64,000 bases of DNA from Falsiroseomonas sp051433195 (lineage in GTDB: Bacteria; Pseudomonadota; Alphaproteobacteria; Acetobacterales; Acetobacteraceae). Under the pieces are notes generated by a model. The model searched no databases. It had not been told where the DNA came from and saw only the letters and a list, made by a program, of their open reading frames with translations. This document shows positions 50,157 through 59,484 of this stretch, in pieces (the first letter of the stretch is position 1; every line of letters starts with the position of its first letter). Made by a program: the position numbers and the translations under genes. Where the stretch lies: the NCBI RefSeq assembly GCF_051433195.1, contig NZ_JBHMFT010000005.1, positions 186,001-250,000 on the forward strand. The letters run 5' to 3'.

Positions 50157-51305
50157 ATGAAGCTGGAAGACCTGGATGCGCTGGATGACGCCGCCTTCCG
50201 CGCGCATATCCGCGCCTGGGTCGAGGCGCATACGCCACCGGAGCTTCGCTTCCCGCGCCGCCGCCTGCACTGGCACGAGAACCGGCCCTGGTACCTGAAG
50301 CTGTCCGCGCAGGGCTGGCTGGCGCCGGCCTGGCCGCGCGAGCATGGCGGCATGGGCCTCGGTGCCGGACGACAGCTCATCATGATCGAGGAATTCGAGC
50401 GCTGGGGCTGCCCGCGCATCAGCGACATGGGCGTGCTGATGCTCGGCCCGATGCTGCTGAAGCACGGCAGCACCGAACAGCAGCGCCACTTTCTGCCGCG
50501 CATCCTGTCCGGCGAGGAAATCTGGGCGCAGGTCTATTCCGAGCCCAATGCCGGCTCCGACCTCGCAGCCTTGCGGCTGGAGGCGGTGGATTGCGGGGAT
50601 CACTGGCGGCTGAATGGCCAGAAGACCTGGATCACCTTCGCCAACGACGCCAACTGGATCTTCGTGCTCGCCCGCACCGACAAGGCGGCGAAGAAGCAGG
50701 CCGGGATCTCCTTCCTGCTGCTGCCGGCGGACAGCCCGGGCCTGACCATCCGGCCGATCCTGAACCTCGATCTGCATGACGAGTTCTGCGAGATCTTCTT
50801 CGACGATGTCCGCGTGCCGAAGGACATGGTGGTCGGCGAGGTGAACCAGGGCTGGACCTATGCCAAGGCGCTGTTGGGCTTCGAGCGCGTGGCGATCGGC
50901 TCCCCGCGCCTGTCGGCCAACGGCCTTGGCGCGCTGAAGCGGCTGGCGGATGCCGTGGGCAAATCCGATGATCCCGCCTTCCTCGAAGCCTACGCCCGCT
51001 TCCGGCTGGACCTCGCGGACCTCAAGGCGCTGTACGAGAGCTTCGTCGCGGCGCTGAACCGCGGCGAGGCGCTGGGGCCGGAAGTTGCGATCCTCAAGAT
51101 CGTGCAGACCGAGCTGTACCAGCGCATCACCGATGCGATGCTGGAGCTCGCCGGGGAGAATGCCGGGCTGCTCGACCCCATGCCGGGCCAGGCGCTGCAT
51201 CCGGCGGGGCAGTTCCTGATGGCACGGCCCTCGACCATCTTCGGCGGGTCCTCCGAAATCCTGCGCAACGTGCTGGCGCGCAGCCTGCTCGACCTGCCCG
51301 CCTGA
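50157..51305 (+). CDS. acyl-CoA dehydrogenase (subunit 1 of operon)
   Basis: 382 aa FAD enzyme. It has LAPAWPREHGGMGLGAG, QVYSEPNAGSDLAAL (FAD/substrate block), NGQKTWITFANDANWIFVLARTD and the C-terminal STIFGGSSEILRNVLARSLLDLP. Start ATG 50157 (MKLEDLDALDDAAFRAHIRAW) fits the family; the 16 upstream in-frame codons are not conserved in character. It is followed 17 bp later by a CaiB transferase and then another acyl-CoA dehydrogenase. Such paired dehydrogenases often form heteromers that act on bulky acyl-CoAs. Confidence 0.92.
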   Translation: MKLEDLDALDDAAFRAHIRAWVEAHTPPELRFPRRRLHWHENRPWYLKLSAQGWLAPAWPREHGGMGLGAGRQLIMIEEFERWGCPRISDMGVLMLGPMLLKHGSTEQQRHFLPRILSGEEIWAQVYSEPNAGSDLAALRLEAVDCGDHWRLNGQKTWITFANDANWIFVLARTDKAAKKQAGISFLLLPADSPGLTIRPILNLDLHDEFCEIFFDDVRVPKDMVVGEVNQGWTYAKALLGFERVAIGSPRLSANGLGALKRLADAVGKSDDPAFLEAYARFRLDLADLKALYESFVAALNRGEALGPEVAILKIVQTELYQRITDAMLELAGENAGLLDPMPGQALHPAGQFLMARPSTIFGGSSEILRNVLARSLLDLPA

Positions 51306-51322
51306 CCCTGGGAGACCACGCC

Positions 51323-52507
51323 GTGTCCGGTTGCCTGCCCCGCATCCGCGTGCTCGACATGACGCGCGTCTTCGCCGGCCCCTGGGCGGCACAGCTTCTC
51401 GGTGATTTCGGCGCCGATGTCGTGAAGGTGGAACAGCCCGGCAGCGGCGACGACGTGCGCCGCATGGGCTTCCGCAAGCAGGGCGAGGACGGGGCGGAGA
51501 CCGGGGAGACCTCCTCCTTCCTCGCGATGAACCGCAACAAGCGCAGCATCGCGATCGACATCGCGAAGCCGGAAGGCCAGCAACAGCTGCGCGACCTGGC
51601 GGCCAAGGCCGATGTCTTCATCGAGAACTTCAAGGCCGGCGGGCTGCAGCGCTACGGGCTGGACTACGCAGCACTCGCCGCGATCAATCCACGGCTGGTC
51701 TATTGTTCCATCACCGGCTTCGGGCAGGACGGCCCCTATGCGCCCCTGCCCGGCTACGACCCGGTCTTCCAGGCAATGAGCGGGCTGATGAGCGTGACCG
51801 GCAATGCGGAGGGCGATGCCGGCGCGGGGCCGGCCGTGGTCGGCTACAGCGTGTCCGACATCAATGCGGGGTTCTACGCCACCATCGGCATCCTCGCCGC
51901 GCTGCACCACCGCGACACGGTCTCGGGCCTCGGCCAGCACATCGACCTGGCGCTGCTCGATGCGCAGGTCGCGGCGCAGTCGCACATCGCGATGAACTGG
52001 CTGGTCTCCGGCAAGCCGCCGGTGCGCGGCGGCACCGCGTCGCAGATCAACACGCCCTGGCAGGCCTTCGAGACGGCGGACCGGCCGCTGATGCTGGCCG
52101 TCGGCAACGATCGGCAATTCGCGCAGCTCTGCCGCGTGCTGGGCCTGCCGGAGGTGCCGGCCGATGCGCGCTTCGCCACCAACCGGGCGCGCATGGCGCA
52201 CAAGCCGGAGCTGCTGCCGATCCTGCAGGGCGCGCTCCGCACCCGCCCCGCGCGCGAATGGATGGACGCGCTGAACGCCGCCGGCGTGTCCTCCGGCCCG
52301 ATCAACGACTTCGCGGCGGTGGCGGAGGATCCGCAAATTCGCCATCGCGGGATGTTCCGCAGCCTGGACGATGGTGCGGGCGGCGCGCAGCCGATGATCG
52401 CCAACCCGCTGAACTTCTCCGCCACCCCCGTCACCTATCGCAGCCCGCCGCCGGCGCTGGGTGCACAGGGGGCGGAGGTGCTGCGCGACTGGCTGGACGA
52501 GGCATGA
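51323..52507 (+). CDS. CaiB/BaiF family (class III) CoA-transferase
   Basis: 394 aa. Moves CoA between carboxylic acids via an aspartyl-CoA thioester. It opens IRVLDMTRVFAGPWAAQLLGDFGADVVKVEQPGSGDDVR, with NKRSIAIDIAKPEGQ; the catalytic Asp is about residue 179 in YSVSDINAGFYATIG. GTG start at 51323 follows GGGAGA. The stop overlaps the next start by ATGA. Between two acyl-CoA dehydrogenases it most likely activates the pathway substrate to its CoA ester. Confidence 0.93.
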   Translation: MSGCLPRIRVLDMTRVFAGPWAAQLLGDFGADVVKVEQPGSGDDVRRMGFRKQGEDGAETGETSSFLAMNRNKRSIAIDIAKPEGQQQLRDLAAKADVFIENFKAGGLQRYGLDYAALAAINPRLVYCSITGFGQDGPYAPLPGYDPVFQAMSGLMSVTGNAEGDAGAGPAVVGYSVSDINAGFYATIGILAALHHRDTVSGLGQHIDLALLDAQVAAQSHIAMNWLVSGKPPVRGGTASQINTPWQAFETADRPLMLAVGNDRQFAQLCRVLGLPEVPADARFATNRARMAHKPELLPILQGALRTRPAREWMDALNAAGVSSGPINDFAAVAEDPQIRHRGMFRSLDDGAGGAQPMIANPLNFSATPVTYRSPPPALGAQGAEVLRDWLDEA

Positions 52508-53568
52508 GCATGGATGCGGCCGACCACGCGGAGCGCGACGCCGCGATCCGCATGATCCGCGACAGCGCCGCGGCCATTGCGACCCGAGGCGACCTGCGCC
52601 GCATCCGCGCCCTGCGCCACTCCGAACGGGGCTTCGACCCGGCGGTGCTGCGGCAGATGGGCGAGCTGGGCTGGATCGGGCTGCTGCTGCCGGAGGCGGC
52701 GGGCGGCGCCGGCCTGGGTATGTCCGCGTGCTGCGCGCTGGCGGAGGAGCTCGGCCGCGCCCTGGTGCCGGAACCGCTGATCCCCGCCATGCTGTCCGCC
52801 ACGCTGCTGTCCGCCTGTGGCGAGGAGGCCCTGCTGGCCCGGGTGCTGGCCGGCGAGGCGCTGGTGACGACGGCGTGGCAGGAGTGCGTCGACACGCTGG
52901 ACGCCTCCGGCACGCCCGGCGCGCCACGCCTGTTCATCCCGCTGCCACGCGGCGCGGAAGCCTTCCTGCTGCCGGTCGGCCCGGCCCTGCACCTGCTGCC
53001 CGCCGCCGGACAGGCGCTGGAGGTGCTGGCGACGCAGGATGGCGGCCACCTCGGCACGCTGCGCCCCGATGCAGCGGTCGCGCGCGCCCTCGGCGAACTT
53101 CCCGAAGGCGCCATCGAGCGTGCGCTGGACGAGGCCGCGCTGGCCACCGCCGGCTACCTGCTCGGCGTCATGGAAGGCGCCTTCGCCATGACGCTGGACT
53201 ACCTGCGCACGCGGCAGCAATTCGGCCGGCCGATCGGCAGCTTCCAGGCGTTGCAGCACCGCGCCGTGGACCTGAAGATCCAGGTCGCCCTGACCCGCGC
53301 CAGCGTCGAGGCCGCCGCCGCCACGCTCGAGGCCGGCGCCGACGCCCGCGCACGCGCCGCCGCCGTGTCCCGCGCCAAGGCCCGCGCGGCGGAAGCTGCG
53401 ATGCTGGTCACCCGCGCCGCGGTGCAGATGCATGGCGCGATCGGCACTACGGATGAGCACGATATCGGCCTTTACCTGCGCAAGGCGATGGTGGCCTGCA
53501 ACGCCTTCGGCTCCGCCGCGCTGCACCGCCGCCGCTTCGTGGCGAGCGTGCCGGACGAGGAGGCGTGA
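52504..53568 (+). CDS. acyl-CoA dehydrogenase (subunit 2 of operon)
   Basis: 354 aa. Shorter, more diverged acyl-CoA dehydrogenase: MGELGWIGLLLPEAAGGAGLGM, ALAEELGRALVPEPLIPAMLS, DYLRTRQQFGRPIGSFQALQHRAVDL and MHGAIGTTDEHDIGLYLRKAM. The middle beta-domain is reduced and the FAD-binding TEP.AGSD block of the partner is missing, typical of the second subunit in heteromeric enzymes. Translation is coupled to the CaiB gene. It ends at the convergent histidine kinase. Confidence 0.9.
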   Translation: MSMDAADHAERDAAIRMIRDSAAAIATRGDLRRIRALRHSERGFDPAVLRQMGELGWIGLLLPEAAGGAGLGMSACCALAEELGRALVPEPLIPAMLSATLLSACGEEALLARVLAGEALVTTAWQECVDTLDASGTPGAPRLFIPLPRGAEAFLLPVGPALHLLPAAGQALEVLATQDGGHLGTLRPDAAVARALGELPEGAIERALDEAALATAGYLLGVMEGAFAMTLDYLRTRQQFGRPIGSFQALQHRAVDLKIQVALTRASVEAAAATLEAGADARARAAAVSRAKARAAEAAMLVTRAAVQMHGAIGTTDEHDIGLYLRKAMVACNAFGSAALHRRRFVASVPDEEA

Positions 53569-55704
53569 TCAACCGCCCTCGCGGGAGGTGACCCGCGCCA
53601 TCGGGATGGCGATGTGGCAGGCGAGCCCATCCGGCTGCCACAGCATCTGCACGGTGCCGCCCAACTGACCCTTGAGGGTGGCGGCGATGAGGCGGGAGCC
53701 GAAGCCCTGGACGGACGGAGGCTGTTCGATGCGCGGGCCGCCACGTTCCGTCCAGTCCAGGCGCAGCATGCCGTCCGGCCCGCCAGCCAACCAGGCGAGG
53801 TCGACGCTGCCGCCGGCGGCGGACAGGGCGCCGTGCTTGATGGCGTTGGTCGCCAACTCGTGCAGCACCATCGACAGCGCCTGCGCCGCGCCCGGCGACA
53901 GCATCACGAAGGGTCCGGCGAGGACGGCGCGCGGCACGGCGCCCCTTGGGGCGCCGGCGTCACCGCTGGTCATCGGCAGGAAGGCGCGCAGTTCGGCCTC
54001 GGCCAGGGATCGCAGGTCGGCGCCCGACCACTGCGCCTCGGCCAGCATCGTGTGGGCGCGGGCCAGCGCGGCGACGCGGCCCTGGATGGACTGGATGTAG
54101 GTGGCCAGGTTGTCCCTCGGCGTCAGGCGCAGCGCCGCCTGCACCACGGCGAGCACGTTCTTGGCCCTGTGGTCGACCTCCCGCGCCAGCAGCGACCGCG
54201 CCTCCTCCGACCGCTTCCGCCGGGTGATGTCGCGCACCACGCTGACGACGCGCAACGGCCGCCCCTCGGCATCGCGGGCGGAGATGGAGGCGCTGGCGCG
54301 CACCCAGGCCTCGGTGCCGTCGGCGTGCAGCAGGCGGAACTCCGCCTCCACCTCCCTGTCCTGCGCGATGGCGAGGCTGACCGCGCTCCGGCCCTGGTCC
54401 TCCGGCACGCAGAGATCGTCGGGGCCGAGGCGGCCCAGCAACTCCGCACGATCCCGGCCGGCGATCTCGCAGAAACGGCGGTTGACGCGCAGGTAGTGGC
54501 CGGTGACGGCATCGACCTCGACGACACCGACGGCCGCGGTCTCGAAGATCGCGCGGAAATCCGATTCGCGGCGGGCCAGGGCGGTCTCGGCGCGCTCGCT
54601 CGCTTCCCGCAGCCGTTCGAACTCCGTGACGCCGGACGGCGCGGTCGCGGGTGGCGCCAGCAGGGGGCCTGGACCGCTGGCGACGACGGCATCGGCGCGG
54701 GCGAGCAGCCCGTGCACCGGGCGCAGGATGCGGCGCGCCAGCAGCGTCGCGATCGCGGCGGCCAGGCCGACCGCGACGGCGGCGATGCCGGCATAGGCCG
54801 CCAGTGGCCAGATCCAGCTCGCGCGGTAGCGGGATTCGGGTTCGGCCACGACGACGCTCCAGCCCTGCGCCGCCGGGATCGGCTGGGCGGCATACAGCGC
54901 CGGTTCGCCATAGACGGACTGGCTGCGGAACACCCCGCGCGCCCGCTGCTCCGCCGGCACCTGGCGGCTGGGCGGGATGGTGCCGAAGAAGCGTTCGTGG
55001 TCGCGCGATCTGGCCACGATGCGGCCCTGGCCGTCCGCGACCGAAGCAAAGGCGCTGCCGGAGGGGCCGAGGCTGCGCAGGCGTTCCGACAGCGCGAGCG
55101 GATCGAGCGTCAGCACGACGACACGGGTGATTTCGTCGCCCTGTCGGGCCGGGGCCGCAACCGCGACCAGGGACCGGCCCGTGCCGCGGCCGGTGAACAA
55201 GTCCGAGACGGCGGGCTGGCCGGTCTCGATGGCGCGCCGGATCAGGCTCCAGGCGCCCTCCCCCGGCGGCGAGGGCGGCGGCAGCGGCGCGCCCGCAGGC
55301 AGGGTGGTGTTGAGCAGTTGCCGGTGGCCGGGTGCGGCCTCGTTCACCACCACCCAGCCACCCTGCCGCTGCCCGATGGCGTGCGCCCAGGCGGCAAAAT
55401 CCTCGAGGTCGTCGCGGTCCAGGAGCGGGGAGGAGGCGAGGGCCGCGACGGCCGTCAGGCTGCTTTCGAGTTCGCTGTCGATGAACAGGGCCAGGGCACG
55501 GGCGGTGTCCTGCAGCCGGGCCTCGAAGGCGTGACGGTAGCTGTTCGCGAGATGCCAGGCGGAGACGCCACCGGCCACCAGGGCCGGCAGCAGCACGGCC
55601 AGGACCAGGACCAGCAGGTGCCGGCGCAGGCTCCAGCGGCGGCGGGCCGGTTCCGCTGCGGGAGGCGTGGCCTCCAACCGGCCGGACGCGGGCACCAGCG
55701 CCAT
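53569..55704 (-). CDS. HWE-family sensor histidine kinase with dCache-like and PAS domains
   Basis: 711 aa. Two membrane spans (LLVLVLAVLLPALVAGGVSAW near 30 and PLAAYAGIAAVAVGLAAAIATLL near 320) bracket a periplasmic sensing domain. A HAMP-like stretch, a PAS domain (FRAIFETAAVGVVEVDAVTGHYLRVNRRFCEIAGRD) and the kinase core follow. The phospho-accepting His is about residue 512 in REVDHRAKNVLAVVQAALRL, the N-box is HELATNAIKHGAL and the HWE-type W.E is in DWTERGG. No response regulator is adjacent, so it is an orphan. Start: ATG 55704 has AAGGAAG upstream; ATG 55737 has none. Confidence 0.9.
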   Translation of the reverse strand: MALVPASGRLEATPPAAEPARRRWSLRRHLLVLVLAVLLPALVAGGVSAWHLANSYRHAFEARLQDTARALALFIDSELESSLTAVAALASSPLLDRDDLEDFAAWAHAIGQRQGGWVVVNEAAPGHRQLLNTTLPAGAPLPPPSPPGEGAWSLIRRAIETGQPAVSDLFTGRGTGRSLVAVAAPARQGDEITRVVVLTLDPLALSERLRSLGPSGSAFASVADGQGRIVARSRDHERFFGTIPPSRQVPAEQRARGVFRSQSVYGEPALYAAQPIPAAQGWSVVVAEPESRYRASWIWPLAAYAGIAAVAVGLAAAIATLLARRILRPVHGLLARADAVVASGPGPLLAPPATAPSGVTEFERLREASERAETALARRESDFRAIFETAAVGVVEVDAVTGHYLRVNRRFCEIAGRDRAELLGRLGPDDLCVPEDQGRSAVSLAIAQDREVEAEFRLLHADGTEAWVRASASISARDAEGRPLRVVSVVRDITRRKRSEEARSLLAREVDHRAKNVLAVVQAALRLTPRDNLATYIQSIQGRVAALARAHTMLAEAQWSGADLRSLAEAELRAFLPMTSGDAGAPRGAVPRAVLAGPFVMLSPGAAQALSMVLHELATNAIKHGALSAAGGSVDLAWLAGGPDGMLRLDWTERGGPRIEQPPSVQGFGSRLIAATLKGQLGGTVQMLWQPDGLACHIAIPMARVTSREGG

Positions 55705-55824
55705 CGCGGCGGACTTCCTTGGCCTCGGCCGCACCATGCGCCAGGCTGCGGGCGGTTTAGGTGAAGAACCTTCCGTATCGCAATGCAGCCCGGGATCACG
55801 CTTGGTTTTGTATCGGTGCGGCGC

Positions 55825-56808
55825 TCAGTTGGCCGGAGCTGCGGCTTCCAGCAGCGGCTTCCAGCGGGCGATCTCGGCGCGCCAGAAGGCCTGGCCGCCG
55901 GCGGGGGTGGTGCGCTCGCCGCTGGCCGGCTGGCTGCCGAGGTCGGCCATGCGGCGGCCGACATTCTCCTCCCGCAGTGCCGCCAGCAGGGCGCGGTTCA
56001 GGCGCTCCACCACCGGGCCAGGCGTGCCGGCGGGGGCAAAAAGCATGTTCCAGCCGGACATCCGCATTTCCGGCAGCCCGGCTTCCGCCGTGGTCGGCAC
56101 ATCCGGCAACGCGGCGGCACGGGCGGGGGTGCTGATGGCGAAGGCGCGGATCGAGCCGGCGCGGATCTGCGTGGCGTTGTTCGTGGTCTGGTCGCAGCCG
56201 AGGTCGAGTGTGCCGCCCATCAGGTCGTTCATCACCAGCGCGTTGCCGCGATAGGGCACCAGCGTCACCGGCGTGCCGATGGAGGCGTTCAGCAGCAGGC
56301 TGCACAGGTGGCTGGTGGAGCCGATGCCGGCATTGCCGAGGTTCATCCGCGTGCCATCCCGCCGGACCAAAGCCACCAGCTCGGCCAGGTTGGCGGCGGG
56401 CAGGTCGCGGCGGCCGATGATCGCCATCGGCACCTCGTTCACCATGCCGATCGATTCCAGCGCCAGCGGGTCGAAGCTGAGGTTGCGCAGCAGGGTCGGG
56501 ATGGTGGCCTGGGCCAGGCTGCCGAACAGGATGGTGGTGCCATCCGGCCGCGCCGCGGCGACGCGCGCCTGGCCGATGGACCCGCCGGCACCGGAGGCGT
56601 TCTCCACCACCACCGACTGGCCGAGATCCGCGCCGAGCCCGGGGGCGATGAGGCGGGCGATGACATCGGCCGGGCCGCCGGGCGCGAAGCCGACGACCAT
56701 GGTGACCGGCCGCGTCGGGTAGGCGGCGCTGCCCTGGGCCAGCGCGACGCTGCCCAGGCCGGCGGCCAGCGTGACGCCCAGAAGGCCACGACGCATGGAA
56801 CGGAACAT
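55825..56808 (-). CDS. Bug/TctC-family substrate-binding protein
   Basis: 327 aa. Signal peptide (RRGLLGVTLAAGLGSVALAQ), then YPTRPVTMVVGFAPGGPADVIARL, VVENASGAGGSIGQARVA, VTLVPYRGNALVMNDLMGG. It is the third family member in the window and lies downstream of a 2-hydroxyacid dehydrogenase on the same strand, 56 bp apart, so the two may form an operon for uptake and oxidation of a hydroxy acid. Confidence 0.92.
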   Translation of the reverse strand: MFRSMRRGLLGVTLAAGLGSVALAQGSAAYPTRPVTMVVGFAPGGPADVIARLIAPGLGADLGQSVVVENASGAGGSIGQARVAAARPDGTTILFGSLAQATIPTLLRNLSFDPLALESIGMVNEVPMAIIGRRDLPAANLAELVALVRRDGTRMNLGNAGIGSTSHLCSLLLNASIGTPVTLVPYRGNALVMNDLMGGTLDLGCDQTTNNATQIRAGSIRAFAISTPARAAALPDVPTTAEAGLPEMRMSGWNMLFAPAGTPGPVVERLNRALLAALREENVGRRMADLGSQPASGERTTPAGGQAFWRAEIARWKPLLEAAAPAN

Positions 56809-56864
56809 CTTTCAGGCCCCCAATGTTCCGCCCAGTGTCGCAGCACCCGGGAGGTCCGCAAAGC

Positions 56865-57812
56865 CTACCCGGCGATGACGCGCACCGGCTGCCCGGCCAA
56901 CCAGGCCACGACGGCCGCGTGGCTTTCCCGGTAGCGCAGCAGGATGTTCTCCCGCGTCCGGCCGCCGACATGGGAGGTGAGCAGGGCGTTGGGCAGGCTG
57001 CGCAGAGGATGGTCCGCCGGCAGCGGCTCCTGCTCGAACACGTCGAGGCCGGCGCCGCCGATGGCACCCCGCGCCAGCGCCGCGACCAGCGCGGCCTGGT
57101 CCACGATCGGGCCGCGGGAGGTGTTGATCAGCAGCGCGTCGGGCCGCATCGCGGCGATCTCGGCCGCACCGACCAGGCCGCGGCTGCGCGGTGACAGGCG
57201 CGTGTGGATGCTGACCACGTCGGACTGCGCGAACAGCTCCAGGCGGTCCACGCGGCGCACGCCGCAGGCGGCGCAGCGCGCCTCGGTCAGGTTCTCGCTC
57301 CAGGCGATGGTCTGCATGCCGAAGGCCTGGCCGATGCGCGCCATCTCCGCGCCCAGCTTGCCGAGGCCGAGCAGGCCGAGCGTGCGCCCGGTGAGGCCGC
57401 GGCCGAGGCCGGCGCCCCAGCCGCCGTCGCGGATGGCGCGATCCTCCGCCGGGATGTGCTTCACCAGGCCGAGGATGAGCCCCCAGGCGAGTTCGACCGT
57501 CGCCATCGGGAAGCCCAGCGAGGTGCCGCAGACGGTGACGCCACGGGCCGCCAGCGCCGGCAGGTCCAGCGCCGCGTTGGTCATGCCATGGGTGACCAGC
57601 AGGCGGAGCCGCGGCAGTTGCGCCAGCAGGGCGGCGTCGAAGCGGGTTTCCTCCCGCGCCGTGACGACGATGTCGGCCGCTGCCAGAAGCGCAGGTGCGG
57701 CGGCGGGGTCGAGGCGGCCGTGGAAATGAAGATCGTGCTGCGCCGCGAGGTCGCTCCAGTCCACGGCTTCGCGGGCCAGGTCCTGGTAGTCGTTGATGAT
57801 GGCGAGGTGCAT
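56865..57812 (-). CDS. D-2-hydroxyacid dehydrogenase family protein
   Basis: 315 aa. Opens MHLAIINDYQDLAREAVDW, typical of this branch. It has LGLLGLGKLGAEMARIGQAFGM (GxGxxG NAD loop), LINTSRGPIVDQAAL (catalytic Arg), DVFEQEPLPADHPL (Glu) and NALLTSHVGGRT (His). All catalytic residues are present. Upstream is a 113-bp divergent region shared with yghU. It differs clearly from the other 2-hydroxyacid dehydrogenase at 45.8 kb. Confidence 0.9.
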   Translation of the reverse strand: MHLAIINDYQDLAREAVDWSDLAAQHDLHFHGRLDPAAAPALLAAADIVVTAREETRFDAALLAQLPRLRLLVTHGMTNAALDLPALAARGVTVCGTSLGFPMATVELAWGLILGLVKHIPAEDRAIRDGGWGAGLGRGLTGRTLGLLGLGKLGAEMARIGQAFGMQTIAWSENLTEARCAACGVRRVDRLELFAQSDVVSIHTRLSPRSRGLVGAAEIAAMRPDALLINTSRGPIVDQAALVAALARGAIGGAGLDVFEQEPLPADHPLRSLPNALLTSHVGGRTRENILLRYRESHAAVVAWLAGQPVRVIAG

Positions 57813-57925
57813 GCGGCGTCTGTAGGGGCGGCCCCGCCAGGCGGCAATGCAGGCTGGCGGCGACCCTCGGGGTTGAGCGGCGCGTGGGACGGCGCATATG
57901 GCGGCGACGCAGCAGGAGCCACGCC

Positions 57926-58801
57926 ATGAATGACGCGCCGAGCTATACGCCTCCCCCGGTCTGGACCTGGAACAAGGCGAATGGCGGCAAGTTCGCCAGC
58001 ATCAACCGCCCCGTCTCCGGTCCGACGCATGACAAGGAGCTGCCGGTCGGGCGGCACCCCCTGCAGCTGTATTCGCAGGGCACGCCGAACGGCGTGAAGG
58101 TCACGGTGATGCTGGAGGAGCTGCTGGCGGCCGGGCATGCGGGCGCGGAATACGACGCCTGGCTGATCCGCATCGGCGAGGGCGACCAGTTCGGCAGCGG
58201 CTTCGTCGCGGTCAACCCGAATTCCAAGATTCCGGCGCTGCTGGACCGCAGCGGGCCGAAGCCGATCCGCGTCTTCGAATCCGGCGCCATCCTGGTGCAC
58301 CTGGCGGAGAAGTTCGGCGCCTTCCTGCCGACCGAGCCGGCGGCGCGGGCGGAGTGCCTGTCCTGGCTGTTCTGGCAGATGGGCAGCGCGCCCTATCTCG
58401 GCGGCGGCTTCGGGCATTTCTACGCCTATGCGCCGAGCAAGATGGAATACCCGATCGACCGCTTCGCCATGGAGGTGAAGCGCCAGCTCGACGTGCTGGA
58501 CCGCCGGCTGGCGGACAGCGCCTACCTGGCGGGGCCGGACTACACCATCGCGGATATCGCGACCTGGCCCTGGTATGGCGGGCTGGTGAAGGGCTGGCTG
58601 TATGGCGCGGCGGAGTTCCTGCAGGTGCAGGACTACCGGCATGTGCGGCGCTGGGCGGACGAGATCGGCGAGCGCCAGGCGGTGCAGCGCGGCCGGATGG
58701 TGAACCGCACCAGCGGCGAGCCATCCAGCCAGTTGCACGAACGCCATGACGCGGCGGATTTCGCGACGCGGACGCAGGACAAGCTGGTGACCGGCGGCTG
58801 A
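57926..58801 (+). CDS. yghU: glutathione S-transferase family disulfide-bond oxidoreductase (YghU-like)
   Basis: 291 aa. Nu-class glutathione transferase acting as a glutathione-dependent disulfide reductase in relatives. Typical N-extension (VWTWNKANGGKFASINRPVSG, HDKELPVG), then the thioredoxin-like domain (HPLQLYSQGTPNGVKVTVMLEELL, FVAVNPNSKIPALLD, VFESGAILVHLAEKFG) and the helical domain (QMGSAPYLGGGFGHFYAYAP, YTIADIATWPWYG). Length fits YghU. AGGAG precedes ATG 57926. It stands alone. Confidence 0.92.
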   Translation: MNDAPSYTPPPVWTWNKANGGKFASINRPVSGPTHDKELPVGRHPLQLYSQGTPNGVKVTVMLEELLAAGHAGAEYDAWLIRIGEGDQFGSGFVAVNPNSKIPALLDRSGPKPIRVFESGAILVHLAEKFGAFLPTEPAARAECLSWLFWQMGSAPYLGGGFGHFYAYAPSKMEYPIDRFAMEVKRQLDVLDRRLADSAYLAGPDYTIADIATWPWYGGLVKGWLYGAAEFLQVQDYRHVRRWADEIGERQAVQRGRMVNRTSGEPSSQLHERHDAADFATRTQDKLVTGG

Positions 58802-59008
58802 GGCCCACCCGCTTCACGATTCCGCGCGCCACCGGCCCCAGGCCACGTGGCGCCGCCTGAGCCCGGGTGGACGGGCGGCGGGAATATGTTGTTGCCCGCC
58901 CTCCCAGGCTGTTAGCCTTCTGCCATCGGAGGTTGTGCCGAGGAGTTTTCGCGCAGGCACCCCGGAACGGGGCGTCGCGGCACTCCGAAGCGCCGGGAGG
59001 ACAACGGA
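58802..59008. promoter_or_regulatory. leader of the Mo-hydroxylase / fcc / sox chain
   Basis: A 207-bp non-coding gap. GGGCGG (58873-58878) can pair with CCGCCC (58896-58901) over an AT-richer loop, a weak hairpin that may end yghU. GGGAGGACAACGGA directly before ATG 59009 is a good ribosome site. No clear promoter boxes. Confidence 0.35.
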
Positions 59009-59470
59009 ATGGCGAAGCTCAACGTCAATGGCCGCATCGTGGATGTGCAGGTGGAGGACGACACGCCCCTGCTCTGGGTGCTGCGCGAACACCTGGACCT
59101 GACCGGCACCAAGTATGGTTGCGGCATCGCGCAATGCGGCGCCTGCACCGTGCATGTGGATGGCGCCGCCCTGCGGTCCTGCACCATGCCGGTCTCGGCC
59201 TTCAACGAGGGCCAGAAGATCGTCACCATCGAGGGCCTGTCGCCCGATAGCAGCCACCCGATCCAGCAGGCCTGGCTGGCGCTGGACGTGCCGCAATGCG
59301 GCTTCTGCCAGCCCGGCATGATCATGGCCGCCGCCGCGCTGCTGGCGAACACGCCGCGCCCGACCGAGGCGCAGATCCGCGAGGAGATCACCAACATCTG
59401 CCGCTGCGGCACCTACAACCGCGTCATCGCCGGGGTGCAGCGCGCCGCCGGTTCGACCGCGGCCGGTTGA
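59009..59470 (+). CDS. [2Fe-2S] small subunit of molybdenum hydroxylase (IorA/CoxS type)
   Basis: 153 aa. Carries the two [2Fe-2S] clusters that pass electrons out of the Mo-site: YGCGIAQCGACTVHVDGAALRSC in the plant-ferredoxin-like domain and CGFCQPGMIM with ICRCGTYNRV in the helical domain. All eight Cys are present. The two-gene arrangement (no FAD subunit) is that of isoquinoline 1-oxidoreductase and nicotinate/aldehyde relatives, which give electrons to a cytochrome. It ends 14 bp before the large subunit. Confidence 0.93.
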   Translation: MAKLNVNGRIVDVQVEDDTPLLWVLREHLDLTGTKYGCGIAQCGACTVHVDGAALRSCTMPVSAFNEGQKIVTIEGLSPDSSHPIQQAWLALDVPQCGFCQPGMIMAAAALLANTPRPTEAQIREEITNICRCGTYNRVIAGVQRAAGSTAAG

Positions 59471-59484
59471 GGAGGATTTTCGGC

